This document shows positions 24,847-34,939 of a stretch of DNA of 64,000 bases, piece by piece. A model generated the notes under the pieces. It saw only the letters and a program-made list of their open reading frames with translations. It did no database searches and was not told the origin of the DNA. The translations under genes and the position numbers were made by a program. This DNA is from Pararhizobium sp. (lineage in GTDB: Bacteria > Pseudomonadota > Alphaproteobacteria > Rhizobiales > Rhizobiaceae): NCBI GenBank assembly GCA_017794825.1, contig CP051237.1, positions 5,567,342 to 5,631,341 on the forward strand. The letters are read 5' to 3'. Position 1 is the first letter of the stretch. Every line of letters begins with the position of its first letter.

Positions 24847-26775
24847 TTGGCCAGCAAGTCAGGCCAGAGCGCCGGGAAGAAACAGGTTACGAAGCGCGCG
24901 AGCAGGCAGACGAAGAAAGCGCCTGCGCCGGTCGAATCCGCGCCTCCTCCAAAGCCCGCTGCTGCGCCCAAAGTCGAATCGCAAATTCCCAACATGGACG
25001 CATTCGTGGTCAAGGATCCGGAAGCCATGGCGCGCAATATGGCGCACATGGTGGAGGAACTCGGCAAGGCCGCGTCCGCCTGGGTTCAGCCGCGCGAAAG
25101 CGGCGAAAGGTCCGATCACCTTGTCGGCCCTCTCACGGACATCATCAGGACCCTGACGAAGCTCTCCGAATACTGGATTTCCGATCCGCAACGCTCGCTG
25201 CAGGCGCAGACCCACCTGTTCGGAAGCTTCATGACGCTGTGGTCGAACTCCATCCGCAAGATGTCGGGAGAAGTCTCCGAGGACCTTGCCGAAAGCCACA
25301 AGACGGACAAGCGATTCAAGGACGAAGACTGGCGGGAGAACGCCTTTTTCAGTTTCCTGAGACAGGCCTACTGGGTCACGGCCGACTGGGCGGAAAAGCT
25401 CGCGAAGGAAGCTGAAGGCCTCGATCCGCACACGCGGCACAAGGCCGAATTCTATGTTCGCCAGCTGACGAGCGCGCTCTCGCCCAGCAATTTCATCCTG
25501 ACCAATCCGGAGATTTACAAGGAAACCGTCGCAGAAAGCGGACAGAATCTCGTTCGCGGGGCAAAGATGCTGGCGGAAGACATCCAGGCCGGACATGGCG
25601 ACCTCAGGCTTCGGCAGTCCGATTACTCGAAGTTCGAAGTCGGTAAAAACATGGCCATGACGCCCGGCAAGGTCATCGCCCAGGACGATGTCTGCCAGAT
25701 CATCCAATATGCGCCGACCACCGAAACCGTGCTGAAGCGCCCTCTCCTTGTCTGTCCGCCGTGGATCAACAAGTTTTACATTCTCGATCTTTCTCCTGAA
25801 AAATCCTTCATCCAGTGGGCCGTCGATCGCGGCCACTCCGTGTTCGTGATTTCCTGGGTCAATCCCGATGCGCGACATGCGGAGAAGAACTGGGAGGCCT
25901 ATGGACGGGAAGGAATCAGTTTCGCCCTCGATACGATCGAAAAAGCCACGGGTGAGAAAGCGGTCAACGCCGTTGGATATTGCGTCGGCGGCACGTTGCT
26001 GGCCGCGATGCTCGCCCTTTACGCGAAGGAAGGCGACGACAGGATCAAATCCGCGACGTTGCTGACCACGCAGGTGGACTTCGAAGGCGCCGGCGATCTG
26101 AAGGTTTTCGCCGACGCGGAGAATATCGACTACATAGAGGAGACAATGCGCGAGACCGGCTATCTTGAAGGCTCCAAGATGGCGACCGCTTTCAACATGC
26201 TGCGGTCTTCGGAACTGATCTGGCCGTTTGTGGTCAGCAACTATCTGAAGGGCAAGGAGCCGATGCCCTTCGACCTGCTCTACTGGAACTCGGACGCCAC
26301 CCGCCTGCCGGCGGCAAACCACTCCTTCTATCTGCGCAACTGCTATCTCGAAAACAATCTTTCCAACGACCGCATGGAAATGGGCGGAGGAAAAATATCG
26401 CTGCAGGACGTCACCATTCCGATCTACAATCTTGCGACCCGGGAAGATCACATCGCTCCGGCGCGGTCCGTGTTCAAGGGATGCCAGTATTTCGGCGGCG
26501 ACGTGACTTACGTCATGGCCGGATCCGGTCATATCGCCGGCGTCGTCAATCCTCCGGAAAAGAAGAAGTATCAGTACTGGAGCGGCGGCAAACCGGAAGG
26601 CGATTTCGACACATGGCTGGAAAACGCCTCCGAACATGAAGGGTCCTGGTGGCCTGACTGGGACAAGTGGATCAAGAAGCTGGACCGACAGAAGGTGGAG
26701 GCCCGCAAACCGGGCGGCAATGCGCTGAATTCCATCGAGGACGCACCGGGAAGCTATGTCAGGGAACGCGTATGA
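24847..26775 (+). CDS. phaC: Class I poly(3-hydroxyalkanoate) polymerase (PHA synthase)
   Basis: 642 residues. An N-terminal Lys/Ala/Pro-rich extension (about 1-45) precedes the PhaC N-domain and an alpha/beta-hydrolase catalytic domain. The lipase-like box GYCVGG gives nucleophile C379; D534 (in TREDHIAP) and H562 (in GSGHIAG) complete the triad. It polymerises hydroxyacyl-CoA to PHA at granule surfaces. The TTG at 24847 with GGGAGG upstream is preferred to ORF extensions from 24772 lacking a ribosome binding site. No phaA, phaB or phasin gene is in the window. sfsA follows 28 bp later. Confidence 0.95.
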   Translation: MASKSGQSAGKKQVTKRASRQTKKAPAPVESAPPPKPAAAPKVESQIPNMDAFVVKDPEAMARNMAHMVEELGKAASAWVQPRESGERSDHLVGPLTDIIRTLTKLSEYWISDPQRSLQAQTHLFGSFMTLWSNSIRKMSGEVSEDLAESHKTDKRFKDEDWRENAFFSFLRQAYWVTADWAEKLAKEAEGLDPHTRHKAEFYVRQLTSALSPSNFILTNPEIYKETVAESGQNLVRGAKMLAEDIQAGHGDLRLRQSDYSKFEVGKNMAMTPGKVIAQDDVCQIIQYAPTTETVLKRPLLVCPPWINKFYILDLSPEKSFIQWAVDRGHSVFVISWVNPDARHAEKNWEAYGREGISFALDTIEKATGEKAVNAVGYCVGGTLLAAMLALYAKEGDDRIKSATLLTTQVDFEGAGDLKVFADAENIDYIEETMRETGYLEGSKMATAFNMLRSSELIWPFVVSNYLKGKEPMPFDLLYWNSDATRLPAANHSFYLRNCYLENNLSNDRMEMGGGKISLQDVTIPIYNLATREDHIAPARSVFKGCQYFGGDVTYVMAGSGHIAGVVNPPEKKKYQYWSGGKPEGDFDTWLENASEHEGSWWPDWDKWIKKLDRQKVEARKPGGNALNSIEDAPGSYVRERV

Positions 26776-26803
26776 ACGGCCCCTGCGACAACGCCGTCGA
26801 CGC

Positions 26804-27529
26804 ATGAAGTTTCCAAATCCATTGATACCCGCGACGCTGGTGCGTCGCTACAAGCGCTTTCTCTTCGACGCCATCCTGGACGACGGGACCGCAATCACCG
26901 GTTCCTGTCCCAACACCGGATCAATGCTCGGTCTGACTGATCCGGGATCGCGCATCTGGCTGTCGCTTCACGAAAACAACCCGAACCGCAAATACAAGCA
27001 TGCGCTGGAAATCGTGGAAGCCGACAATGTCCTGGTCGGCATCAATACGGGTCTTCCGAATCGCATCGTCGAGGAAGCCGTAACAGCGGGTCGTGTAGAC
27101 GCCCTCGCCGGTTACACGGAATTGCGACGCGAACAGAAATACGGCGCCAATTCACGCATCGACCTTTTGCTGACGCATCCAGAGCGCCCTGCGGCCTATG
27201 TCGAAATCAAGAATGTGCACTATCGCCGCCATCCGCTGCTCGCGGAATTTCCAGACAGTCCCACGGCGCGGGGCGCCAAACATCTTTCCGAGCTTGGCGA
27301 CATGGTCGAAGCCGGGCATCGCGCCGTCATGGTCTATCTCGTGCAGCGCCCGGACTGCGATCGTCTCAAAATCTGTCGCGATCTCGATCCTGTCTATGCA
27401 GCCGCTTTCGATCGAGCGATCGGGCGCGGCGTCGAGGCGATCGCGCTTCGATGCAGCATCACGCCGGAAGCGATCGAGTTCGAAAAGGCAATTTCAGTCG
27501 ATGAAGCGGGTGTCGGGATAGAGACCTGA
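26804..27529 (+). CDS. sfsA: SfsA family sugar fermentation stimulation protein
   Basis: 241 residues. SfsA hallmarks: [15 protein letters not shown], the [12 protein letters not shown] segment, [15 protein letters not shown] and [10 protein letters not shown] with its nuclease-like Glu-x-Lys. Proposed in E. coli as a DNA-binding regulator of maltose metabolism, but its fold resembles endonucleases; the role is unsettled. The ATG at 26804 starts the conserved [10 protein letters not shown]. It converges with the glycosyltransferase, their stop codons 4 bp apart. Confidence 0.94.
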   Translation: MKFPNPLIPATLVRRYKRFLFDAILDDGTAITGSCPNTGSMLGLTDPGSRIWLSLHENNPNRKYKHALEIVEADNVLVGINTGLPNRIVEEAVTAGRVDALAGYTELRREQKYGANSRIDLLLTHPERPAAYVEIKNVHYRRHPLLAEFPDSPTARGAKHLSELGDMVEAGHRAVMVYLVQRPDCDRLKICRDLDPVYAAAFDRAIGRGVEAIALRCSITPEAIEFEKAISVDEAGVGIET

Positions 27530-27533
27530 GGCC

Positions 27534-28739
27534 CTATCGCTCCGCCCTTGCGAGTTGGACGGAGTGGTCTCTGCGGTCGTGCAGGATGGTTTCGACGGCG
27601 TCGCCGATGCGCTCCAGGCCATGCGCGTCGATGCCGGCGCCAACCGGCTCCTCATCGGCGATGAGCGCCCGGATCGCCGCCGCAAAGTCAAGCGGCCGCG
27701 AGGCGACGGCCTCCGGCGCCATCCGGCACCAGCCGAGTTCCGCCGCCCGGCTCGCCCGGATATACTGCTCAAGACGCGGCGTCTGGCGCGGCACGAACAG
27801 CGCCTTCTTGTTGCGCGACACGACCTCGCAGAACGTGTTGTAGCCGCACATGCCGACAACCGCAGAGGCCCGGCGGATCAGGCCTTCCGGCTCCGAATCG
27901 AAGTCGATCACATGCATCCGCCCCGTGCCCTGCGCCCGCGCGCGGATCGAATGCGCCTGCCGCGGGTCCGCATAAGGCCCCAGAAGCAGCACCGCCGGCG
28001 TCGCAATCCCCGCGTCCTGCTCGTAGGCGTCGACCACCGCGTTCATCACGAAGTCGCCGTCGCCGCCGCCGCCCGCCGTCACCAGCAGATAGTCTTCGGG
28101 CAGATCGGCGGGAAGCGCCGGCGCGCCCGCCTGTCCGAGCGAGCGGTACAGAAAGCCCATGAAGCTGCAGCTCGACAGAACGCTCGCCGGAAGGCCCATG
28201 TCGCGCAAGGGATGGTGGAAGCTCTCCGTGCCGTAGATCCAGATATGGTCGTACAGTCCCTCGATGCGCTCGTAGATGCCCTTGCGCTCCCATTCCGAGC
28301 GCAGCAGCGCCGTATCGTCCAGCACGTCGCGCAGACCGAGCACAAGCGTCGCGCCGCAGGCCTTCAGGTAGCCGAGCGCGGGCATCAGTTCGCCGCTCAG
28401 GCCCAGCGGCTCCTTGTCGGTGATGAAGATGTCGGCCGGGCGGCGCTTCAGCGCCTCCATGATGGCCTGACTGCGCGCCTCGATCACCTGCTCGTAGGTC
28501 AGCCGGCGATCGGCCGGCCGGTAGCTGCCGTCCGGCTGCTTCTCGATCTGCGGGATCGGCGCGAAGTGAATGCGGTCATGGGCGGGAAACCGCGACGAAA
28601 GGTCCGAGCCGGTGATGATCGTCGCATGCGCGTCGCAAAACCGGTCGACCAGCGTCATCGCAATCTTGCGGCTGCGCCGCAGATGACCGAGCCCAAACGT
28701 GTCGTGGCTGTAAAGTACGATGTGGGGCGCGTCGTTCAC
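27534..28739 (-). CDS. GT-B fold glycosyltransferase, MurG-like
   Basis: 401 residues. The N-terminus YSHDTFGLGHLRRSRKIA carries the Gly-rich loop of GT28-like enzymes, and the C-terminal half has AVVGMCGYNTFCEVVSRNKKALFVPRQ, the acceptor-side MurG/UGT signature. It probably transfers a nucleotide-activated sugar to a lipid or polysaccharide; the substrate is unknown. Base composition is distinctly more GC-rich than in the flanking sfsA and map genes, and it is transcribed against them. GTG start at 28739. The signals suggest acquisition from a higher-GC source. Confidence 0.82.
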   Translation of the reverse strand: MNDAPHIVLYSHDTFGLGHLRRSRKIAMTLVDRFCDAHATIITGSDLSSRFPAHDRIHFAPIPQIEKQPDGSYRPADRRLTYEQVIEARSQAIMEALKRRPADIFITDKEPLGLSGELMPALGYLKACGATLVLGLRDVLDDTALLRSEWERKGIYERIEGLYDHIWIYGTESFHHPLRDMGLPASVLSSCSFMGFLYRSLGQAGAPALPADLPEDYLLVTAGGGGDGDFVMNAVVDAYEQDAGIATPAVLLLGPYADPRQAHSIRARAQGTGRMHVIDFDSEPEGLIRRASAVVGMCGYNTFCEVVSRNKKALFVPRQTPRLEQYIRASRAAELGWCRMAPEAVASRPLDFAAAIRALIADEEPVGAGIDAHGLERIGDAVETILHDRRDHSVQLARAER

Positions 28740-29197
28740 AAAGGCCTACCTGTCACAACAATTGTCATTCTGGACCGGAAATCAATGTGGACGTCGCCAC
28801 GCCGACCAATGATCACACATGATGCCTCTGTTCAATCCCGCCGGTTTATACATCGATGCAGGCGTGTGTTACTTTAAACAACCGGTAACGATCACGAATG
28901 ATGACCGCATATCCCCAACTGCGCGCAGAGGATCACAGCTTGTCGGCTGATGCAAGACGCACGGATGCATGTTTTCAATTCACATTCCTTTTTGAGCACT
29001 TGCGTCAATCCCGATGATTTCTATCTTGTGTCTGTGATCAATGCGGCAATCGACGCATGGACGTAACTAATCCCGCACTGAAGCGATATCGGCTGTGAAA
29101 GCACTCCCGGAGGCAATGCTGCTCCCCGGGGTTGATGCCGGCGAAATAAGGTGCAAAGTGGATTACGGAAACCGGCGACCGGTTTGCTCGAGGTGGA
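28740..29197. other. Gene-free interval upstream of map
   Basis: No protein-coding gene is visible. A sigma-70-like promoter lies at 28999-29027, directed toward map (listed separately). The remainder is ordinary intergenic DNA with no strong hairpin. Confidence 0.45.
28999..29027 (+). promoter_or_regulatory. Candidate promoter for map-radC
   Basis: CTTGCG at 28999-29004, 17-bp spacer, TATCTT at 29022-29027, resembling the alphaproteobacterial sigma-70 pattern, about 170 bp upstream of map. The long leader leaves room for another promoter; computed by eye. Confidence 0.35.
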
Positions 29198-30028
29198 ATG
29201 ATGGTTGGATATGTAGACGCGATTGCAGCCCCGCTGCGCAATACGGGACAGGTCAAGCTGCACGGACGGGAAGGCTTCGACGGCATGCGGAAGGCCTGCC
29301 AATTGACGGCGCAGTGCCTCGACGAACTCGTCGATATGGTCAAGCCGGGCGTTTCCACCAATGCGATCGACAAATTCGTCTTCGAGTACGGAATGGACCA
29401 TGGCGCCTATCCGGCGACCCTCAATTACCGCGGATACACGAAATCGTCCTGCACCTCGATCAATCACGTCGTCTGTCACGGCATACCCAACGAAAAGCCG
29501 CTGCGTGAAGGCGATATCGTCAACATCGACGTGACGCTTGTGCTTGACGGATGGCACGGCGATTCCAGCCGCATGTATCCGGTCGGCCAAATCAAGCGGG
29601 CCGCGCAAAGACTGATGGAAGTCACCCATGAGGCGCTTCTGCTGGGCATCGCGGAGGTGCAACCCGGAGCCCGAACGGGCGCGATCGGGCAAGCCATACA
29701 AAGATACGCGGAAGCCGAACGCTGCTCTGTCGTGCGCGATTTCTGCGGCCACGGGCTCGGACAGTTGTTCCATGATGCGCCCAATATCCTTCATTACGGA
29801 CGGGCCCATGAGGGCATCGAAATGAAGGAAGGCATGATCTTCACGATCGAACCCATGATCAATCTTGGAAGGCCGCATGTCAAAGTCCTGTCCGATGGCT
29901 GGACGGCGGTCACACGCGACCGCTCCCTGACGGCGCAGTACGAGCATTCCGTTGGCGTTACGGCGGATGGCTGCGAAATCTTCACGCTTTCGCCGGCTGG
30001 GAAATTCGCTCCCGGCCTGAGCGACTGA
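29198..30028 (+). CDS. map: Type I methionine aminopeptidase
   Basis: 276 residues. All five metal ligands are present: Asp in [16 protein letters not shown] (two), His in [10 protein letters not shown], Glu in TIEPMI and Glu in YEHSVGV; the substrate His is in VCHGIP. It removes initiator Met in the cytoplasm. Two adjacent ATG codons (29198 and 29201) follow GAGGTGGA, either usable. The stop is 5 bp before radC, so co-transcription is likely. sfsA, map and radC are commonly clustered in this order; here a reversed glycosyltransferase gene intervenes. Confidence 0.96.
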   Translation: MMVGYVDAIAAPLRNTGQVKLHGREGFDGMRKACQLTAQCLDELVDMVKPGVSTNAIDKFVFEYGMDHGAYPATLNYRGYTKSSCTSINHVVCHGIPNEKPLREGDIVNIDVTLVLDGWHGDSSRMYPVGQIKRAAQRLMEVTHEALLLGIAEVQPGARTGAIGQAIQRYAEAERCSVVRDFCGHGLGQLFHDAPNILHYGRAHEGIEMKEGMIFTIEPMINLGRPHVKVLSDGWTAVTRDRSLTAQYEHSVGVTADGCEIFTLSPAGKFAPGLSD

Positions 30029-30033
30029 CACGT

Positions 30034-30741
30034 GTGACGCAACAGTCCGGCCCGACCGCGAATCAGGCTGCGCCCGCTCATGGCGGTCATCGAGACAGGC
30101 TTCGCAAACGCTTCATCGACAATGGCCATCAGGCTCTTGCGGACTACGAACTGCTCGAACTGCTGCTCTTCCGGCTGATACCGAGACGCGACACCAAGCC
30201 GGTCGCCAAGGCCCTGTTGCAACGTTTTGGCAGTCTGTCCGAAGTCATGGGCGCGCCGGTGCACCTGCTGTGCGAAGTCGACGGAATCGGCGCCTCCGTG
30301 GCGCAGGACCTGAAGGTCATCGCCGCCGTCAACCAGCGGGCGCTGCGTGAAGCGGTGGTGAAGCGACCGGTCCTTGCGTCCTGGTCTTCCGTGATCGACT
30401 ATTGCCGCACAGCCATGTCCTACGAGAGCCGCGAACAGTTCCGGATTCTGTTTCTCGACAAGAAGAACGCGCTGATCGCCGATGAAATTCAGCAGAGCGG
30501 CACGGTCGACCATACGCCGGTCTACCCTCGAGAAGTCGTCAGACGGGCTCTGGAACTGTCATCGACCGCCGTCATTTTGGTGCACAATCACCCTTCAGGC
30601 GACCCGTCCCCTTCCCGCGCGGATATAGAAATGACAAAACGAATCGTCGAAGCGGCAAGTGCTATCGGCATTCTGGTCCACGACCATATCATCATCGGCA
30701 AGGGCGATCACACGAGCCTGAAAAGCCTGGGCCACATATGA
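30034..30741 (+). CDS. radC: DNA repair protein RadC (JAB/MPN-domain)
   Basis: 235 residues. N-terminal UPF0758 helix-hairpin-helix ([19 protein letters not shown]), then a JAMM-like metal site [14 protein letters not shown] near residue 187. The exact role is uncertain; RadC is not firmly established as a repair enzyme. GTG start at 30034, 5 bp after map. A bidirectional terminator follows directly, shared with tig. Confidence 0.95.
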   Translation: MTQQSGPTANQAAPAHGGHRDRLRKRFIDNGHQALADYELLELLLFRLIPRRDTKPVAKALLQRFGSLSEVMGAPVHLLCEVDGIGASVAQDLKVIAAVNQRALREAVVKRPVLASWSSVIDYCRTAMSYESREQFRILFLDKKNALIADEIQQSGTVDHTPVYPREVVRRALELSSTAVILVHNHPSGDPSPSRADIEMTKRIVEAASAIGILVHDHIIIGKGDHTSLKSLGHI

Positions 30742-30743
30742 AA

Positions 30744-30766
30744 AAGGCCGCTGAGCGCGGCCTTTC
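30744..30766. terminator. Bidirectional intrinsic terminator between radC and tig
   Basis: Stem AAGGCCGC at 30744-30751 and GCGGCCTT at 30757-30764, loop TGAGC. A run of A before it and T after it lets it end both the plus-strand radC and minus-strand tig transcripts. Confidence 0.85.
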
Positions 30767-30787
30767 GTATCGGTTGCTTGACAAAGC

Positions 30788-32215
30788 CTATTCGGCGTCG
30801 GCCTTTTTCTTCGGAGCCGCTTTCTTTTTCGGAGCGGCTTTCTTCTTGGCCGGCTTCTTCTCCTCGGCCGCAGGCTCGTCCTCGTCTTCGGCCATCAGCG
30901 CTTCCTTGGTTACGGTCTTGTCCGTAACGTCGGCCAGTCCGATGATGTGGTCGATGACCTTTTCCTCGAAGATCGGCGCACGCAACTGGGCGACAGCGTC
31001 CGGGGTCTTCTTCAGATAATCCATGACCTGCTGTTCCTGACCCGGGAACTGACGGATCTGGTCATACATGGCGCGCTGCAGTTCCTCGTCGGAAACCGTG
31101 ACGCCGGCCTTTTCACCAAGTTCGGAGAGAACAAGGCCAAGCCGCACGCGCCGCTCGGCGAGTTTCTCGTATTCAGCGCGCGCTTCCTCTTCCGTCGTCT
31201 CCTCGTCCTCGAAGGTCTTGTCGTTCTGCTGGAGATCGGCCATGACCTGGCCCCAGATGTTGTTGAACTCGACGTCGAGCAGGGATTTGGGCGTCTCGAT
31301 CTTGTAGTCTTCGTCGAGAGCATCGAGGATCTGACGCTTCAGTTTCTGACGCGTGATCTGGCCGTACTGGCTTTCGATCTGCCCGCGGACGATTTCCCGC
31401 AGTTTCTCGACCGAATCCAGTCCGAGATTCTTTGCAAGATTGTCGTCGATCACCAGTTCGCCGGGGCTGGCGACTTCCTTCACGGTTACGTCGAAGGTCG
31501 CTTCCTTGCCGGCAAGATCGGCTGCCTGGTAATTCTCCGGAAATGTCACGGTGATCGTCTTTGCGTCGCCGGCTTTCACGCCAACAAGCTGCTCTTCGAA
31601 ACCGGGAATGAAGGTGTTTGATCCGAGCACCAGATTGGCGTCGGTATCGGCGCCTCCGGCGAATTCCACTCCTTCCACCTTGCCGACATAGTCGATCGTG
31701 ACGCGATCTCCGTCGGCCGCCTTGCCTTTCTTGGTCTCGTAACTGCGCGCGTTTTCCGCAATCCGCTTGACCTGCTCCTCGACTTCATCGTCTTCAATTT
31801 CGACGACTTCGCGCACGAGCTTGAGATTGTCGACATTCTTGAGTTCAATGACGGGAATGACTTCGTAGCTCATGGAGAACTCGAAATCCTTGTTTGCGGA
31901 GAGGATGTCCTTCGCCTCGTCCTCGTCTTCCGTCATCGTGATTTCCGGACGGGTGGCCGATTTTTCGCCGCGCTCGGAAAGAATTTCGGTCGGCTTCTGG
32001 TTAATCAACTCGTTGACGAGTTCCGCCATGACCGATTTGCCGTAGATCTTGCGAAGATGCGCCATCGGCACCTTGCCGGGACGAAAACCGTTGATGCGCA
32101 CCTTTTGCTTTGCGTCCGTCAGCCGTTCCGTCATCTGTGATTCCATGTCCTTGGCCGGAATCACAACCTTGATTTCGCGTTTCAGTCCTTCGGACAGAGT
32201 TTCAGTAACCTGCAT
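30788..32215 (-). CDS. tig: Trigger factor, ribosome-associated chaperone and peptidyl-prolyl isomerase
   Basis: 475 residues. The ribosome-binding tail has the trigger-factor signature [17 protein letters not shown] (about 41-57); a PPIase FKBP domain follows (about 165-245) with [14 protein letters not shown] and TVTFPENY; then the long C-terminal arms. The C-terminus is a Lys/Ala-rich extension ([20 protein letters not shown]). It binds nascent chains at the ribosome exit. The ATG at 32215 begins [15 protein letters not shown]; the longer frame to 32281 is not conserved. Confidence 0.96.
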   Translation of the reverse strand: MQVTETLSEGLKREIKVVIPAKDMESQMTERLTDAKQKVRINGFRPGKVPMAHLRKIYGKSVMAELVNELINQKPTEILSERGEKSATRPEITMTEDEDEAKDILSANKDFEFSMSYEVIPVIELKNVDNLKLVREVVEIEDDEVEEQVKRIAENARSYETKKGKAADGDRVTIDYVGKVEGVEFAGGADTDANLVLGSNTFIPGFEEQLVGVKAGDAKTITVTFPENYQAADLAGKEATFDVTVKEVASPGELVIDDNLAKNLGLDSVEKLREIVRGQIESQYGQITRQKLKRQILDALDEDYKIETPKSLLDVEFNNIWGQVMADLQQNDKTFEDEETTEEEARAEYEKLAERRVRLGLVLSELGEKAGVTVSDEELQRAMYDQIRQFPGQEQQVMDYLKKTPDAVAQLRAPIFEEKVIDHIIGLADVTDKTVTKEALMAEDEDEPAAEEKKPAKKKAAPKKKAAPKKKADAE

Positions 32216-32499
32216 TTTGTAACCTTCGTTTTGCGGCCTGCCCCGAATGCCGGAACATTGCCGAAATGTTGGCTGCCGCAATGGCGTTGTTTTCGGTGCA
32301 ACTGTCGCGTCCCCGCCGGGATCGGCACCTGTCGAATTTGCTGGACTTTCCAGCCCGAAGCACGCTTGCTCCGGTTACGGGGCATTGTCTTCGAGGAAAC
32401 GGCCAGCAGGCGTTCGGCGCGCAATAGCAAATTGACACACGCGGTTCAATCATTATTGCCTGCAATCTGGTGTTTCCCTGCCAAATTGGTCGGTATTAT

Positions 32500-32521
32500 G
32501 GCTGGTGCGGGTGGGGAGACT
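32500..32521. repeat. Left copy of 22-bp direct repeat (tRNA-Leu 3' end remnant)
   Basis: This 22-bp string equals 37641-37662 exactly, where it forms the 3' end of tRNA-Leu plus three flanking bases. Beyond the repeat the match to the tRNA breaks down, so this copy is not a functional tRNA. It is compatible with an attL/attR pair left by an element integrated at the tRNA 3' end. Confidence 0.75.
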
Positions 32522-32669
32522 TCATTCGAACCGCTACTTCCACGTTTTTTCAATACCCTGGAGAATATGGGTCGCTAACATGGACCGCAAAATGTAGCTC
32601 AATACGTACGTGCAGAATGAGGCAGGTCGAGTATGCGATTGTTGGCGCAAGGCGAATTATCAAAAGAAT

Positions 32670-32704
32670 GACCCCCATGTCAGGGCGAACGACATGTGGG
32701 GGTC
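32670..32704 (-). terminator. Candidate terminator downstream of the 93-aa gene
   Basis: Stem GACCCCCA at 32670-32677 and TGGGGGTC at 32697-32704, extended by TGTC/GACA after a small bulge. On the minus strand it is followed by ATTCTTTTG. It lies about 45 bp after the stop of the reverse-strand gene at 32748. Confidence 0.55.
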
Positions 32705-32747
32705 TACGCATCGTTGCTCGCTGTAAGCGCGCTTCAGGCTAGAAGAA

Positions 32748-33029
32748 CTACTTTTTCATCGCTTTCATCACTGCGCCGACAATCGCGGTCAGTATTGCTC
32801 CGCCGCTGGCGCCGCCAACTGCATCGCTCAGCAATCCTCCTGCGGCGCTTGCCGTTTCCGGATCGGAAAGTATGCTGCCGAGTATGGTCCCGCCAGCAAT
32901 ACCTCCAATACCGCCGCTCAGTATTTTCGGAAGCTGGCTCATTGCCGCCTGTTTCAGTGCAGCGCCAACAGCCTGACCTCCCACAATGCCGGTAATTATC
33001 TGAACGATGATAGGAAGCAGTATTTCCAT
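32748..33029 (-). CDS. Small Gly-rich hydrophobic protein of unknown function
   Basis: 93 residues, mostly hydrophobic with a high content of Gly, Ala and Ile (IIVQIITGIVGGQAVG, GGIGGIAGGTILGSIL, GGASGGAILTAIVGAV) and a basic end (MKAMKK). The Gly-zipper-like spacing suggests membrane insertion or a pore-forming/bacteriocin-like peptide; no family can be named. GGGAG upstream of the ATG at 33029 supports it. It lies inside the tRNA-Leu-bounded segment. Confidence 0.6.
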   Translation of the reverse strand: MEILLPIIVQIITGIVGGQAVGAALKQAAMSQLPKILSGGIGGIAGGTILGSILSDPETASAAGGLLSDAVGGASGGAILTAIVGAVMKAMKK

Positions 33030-33191
33030 CTGGTGTATCTCCCGATTGATCTAGAATGCGTTCATCGACGATTGGTGCGCCGCAGGCCAGTCTTTAGCGA
33101 TCGTTAATACTGTTGCTGCCTTTTCCTCTCCCGCACATTCTTCATCCTGCTTCTTAAGCGAGTGATTGATCGTGGAGGGACTAATTAGCGA

Positions 33192-33650
33192 TCACGCTGC
33201 GTCGAGCGGCGGGATACGCAGGTTCTGGCCGGGATAGATCTTGTCAGGATCCGTCAGCATCGGTTTGTTGGCCTCGAAAATAACCGTATACTTCGATCCC
33301 TTGCCTTTGCCGTAGTGTTCTTCAGCGATCTTCCAGAGGTTCTCGCCCTTTTTGACCTCGTGGAAAACGGGGTCTGCAGCGGTCACATTGGCAACCTTCA
33401 GTTCAGAAGCCTCAACCTTTGAAATACCGAGGGTGTTGCCGACGGCGAGAATGGCTTTCTCGAAAGTCGACTGGTCCGCCACATCCCCCTTCAAGACGAC
33501 CTTGTCGTCTTCAACAGCAACATCAACCTTGTCTGTTCCAAGATTAAAGGAATCCAGCTCCTTCTTCAGGGATTCTGCTTCTGGCGGTTGCTCTTCATTT
33601 CCAAAGCCGAGCTTCTTGCCAACGCTTTTGGCAAAGTCAAAAATACCCAT
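33192..33650 (-). CDS. lysM: BON-LysM protein (YgaU/Kbp-like)
   Basis: 152 residues matching E. coli YgaU (Kbp), a K+-binding cytoplasmic protein. A BON domain (about 35-90, VDVAVEDDKVVLKGDV) precedes a C-terminal LysM domain (about 97-148, HEVKKGENLWKIAEEHYG to YPGQNLRIP). No signal peptide, as in Kbp. AGGACA upstream of the ATG supports the start. It lies within the tRNA-Leu-bounded segment. Confidence 0.88.
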   Translation of the reverse strand: MGIFDFAKSVGKKLGFGNEEQPPEAESLKKELDSFNLGTDKVDVAVEDDKVVLKGDVADQSTFEKAILAVGNTLGISKVEASELKVANVTAADPVFHEVKKGENLWKIAEEHYGKGKGSKYTVIFEANKPMLTDPDKIYPGQNLRIPPLDAA

Positions 33651-33729
33651 GATGATGTCCTGTTGTTGCGTTTAAATCTTGATCGCCCCAGGCCTCGGTC
33701 CTCGTACCAGGACCGGCAGCGTTGACAAA

Positions 33730-34041
33730 TCAACAGTCGCCGGAAGGCAGCATCGTCACGTCCGAATAGCGGCCGTTGGAAGTCGTTATCTGCGCGCAGG
33801 CTCCCGTCGACTGATTGAACCACCATGTTGTCAGCCCCTGGGTGCGAACCGCCTGATAGCCAAGGTTCTGGATACCCATTTCGGCCTGCCCGGCGCGGGC
33901 GCCCTCGAATGACGACAGGTCATTGCTGCTTCCGATCGCGGGAGTTCCGACACTGGGTCCGGAAGACGGACCGGTGTCATCCACGCAGCCCGCAAGCATG
34001 GCGAGTCCGATAAGGCCGCCGATGATTTTGAGTGATTTCAC
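33730..34041 (-). CDS. Small lipoprotein of a Hyphomicrobiales-type family
   Basis: 103 residues. Lipobox LAGC with Cys at about residue 19, a Gly/Ser/Pro linker, then a compact domain ending in paired cysteines (GACAQITTSNGRYSDVTML, then SGDC). The sequence IQNLGYQAVRTQGLTTWWFN looks like a recurring family of small exported proteins in this order; function unknown. It precedes another small secreted protein gene by 35 bp on the same strand, so both may be exported together. Confidence 0.7.
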   Translation of the reverse strand: MKSLKIIGGLIGLAMLAGCVDDTGPSSGPSVGTPAIGSSNDLSSFEGARAGQAEMGIQNLGYQAVRTQGLTTWWFNQSTGACAQITTSNGRYSDVTMLPSGDC

Positions 34042-34076
34042 GTCATTCTCCTATTCTGGTCTTCATAAGCCTGCAA

Positions 34077-34406
34077 TTAGTCACATCCGGGATAAAGATA
34101 TCGGTTTGCTTCGCTGATATCCGGAGGACAATGTTCCGGAGCGGAATTGGACCAACCTACGATGCGCGTTCCGGCCGGGTTGAAGGAGCACTGGAATGTA
34201 ATACCCGATCCTTCAACTTCCCCGTTGAGCGGTATCGTTCCGTCGACGCGCGCGGTCTGGACGCTGAGATTGATCACCCCGGGATCGGCGTTGAGATGCG
34301 ATGCGGCGTAGTTGCGGCAGGCGTCGATCATCGCGCCTTCGTCAGCTGCGGAAGCAAGCGGCGCGGTTAGAACTAGAGCTATGCCCACGATCAGAATCTG
34401 TTTCAA
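34077..34406 (-). CDS. Small secreted protein with two Cys, single-domain
   Basis: 109 residues. A signal peptide (ILIVGIALVLTAPLASA) precedes a domain with DACRNYAASHLNADPG and FQCSFNPAG, similar in layout to each repeat of the lipoprotein at 36269 (DAC at the start, C near the middle, and Val-rich strands). Function unknown. It is adjacent to the small lipoprotein gene and inside the tRNA-Leu-bounded segment. Confidence 0.65.
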   Translation of the reverse strand: MKQILIVGIALVLTAPLASAADEGAMIDACRNYAASHLNADPGVINLSVQTARVDGTIPLNGEVEGSGITFQCSFNPAGTRIVGWSNSAPEHCPPDISEANRYLYPGCD

Positions 34407-34465
34407 TGTAAATTCCTCCGTTTGTTAAAAGGGGGCAGCGTGTGTCCGCCCGCCGACCTTGGTTG

Positions 34466-34939
34466 TCAGAACTCCACAAGCAGTCTTGCGTTAAAGCCGT
34501 TGGCGATCGCGCCGTCGCCGTACTGTCCTTCGTACAGGGCGCCGATCGTGACACCGTCCGCTGCCTTGAAATCGAGGCCGGCTTCTATGACAGCTGCATC
34601 TTCGGCTATGGGTGTGCCAGTTACTGAGAAAGGACTGCTACCGGAAAAGCTCAAGCTGGAACCCGGTGCGACATCTCCGAAGGCATGCCGCCAGCCGACC
34701 ATGCCGCGCAACGTCGCCGTGGCGCCGACTTCCGCAGCCATGCGCAGCCCCAAGGTCGTGAAGGTCGTGCTCATGGTCTGTGACGGTGACGACAGCGACG
34801 CCGATCCACCAGTCTCCGAGTAAGCGTCCGACTGCAGGTTGATGTAGGAAACGCCGGCGAAGGGCTCGAGCATCACATTCTGCATCTGCGCTTTGTAGCC
34901 GGCCTCGGAGCTTGCAAGCTGCATCAGACTGCACCGCAC
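34466..34939 (-). pseudogene. Truncated autotransporter: C-terminal beta-barrel fragment
   Basis: About 157 codons encode the last part of a type V autotransporter barrel: MLEPFAGVSYINLQSDAY, alternating strands, and a terminal Phe (ARLLVEF) as required for outer-membrane assembly. A full barrel is about 270-300 residues and a passenger is always upstream; both the first strands and the passenger are missing. No signal peptide. The likely reading is a 5'-deleted gene left by rearrangement; it cannot work as an autotransporter. Confidence 0.75.

Larger units (their letters stand above)
32216..32747. other. Gene-poor interval at the left edge of the island
   Basis: No gene recognised. It contains the left copy of a 22-bp direct repeat (32500-32521) and a hairpin at 32670-32704. 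Short ORFs across it lack coding character. It extends from the tig start region to the first small island gene. Confidence 0.5.

Noticed and set aside
24859-26805. 648-codon reverse ORF opposite phaC
   Set aside because: Antisense to a clear PHA synthase; Arg/His/Gly-rich composition typical of antisense frames.
32500-32580. Second tRNA-Leu gene at the left repeat
   Set aside because: Only the 3' end matches; the T-arm and anticodon arm are not formed, so it is a remnant.
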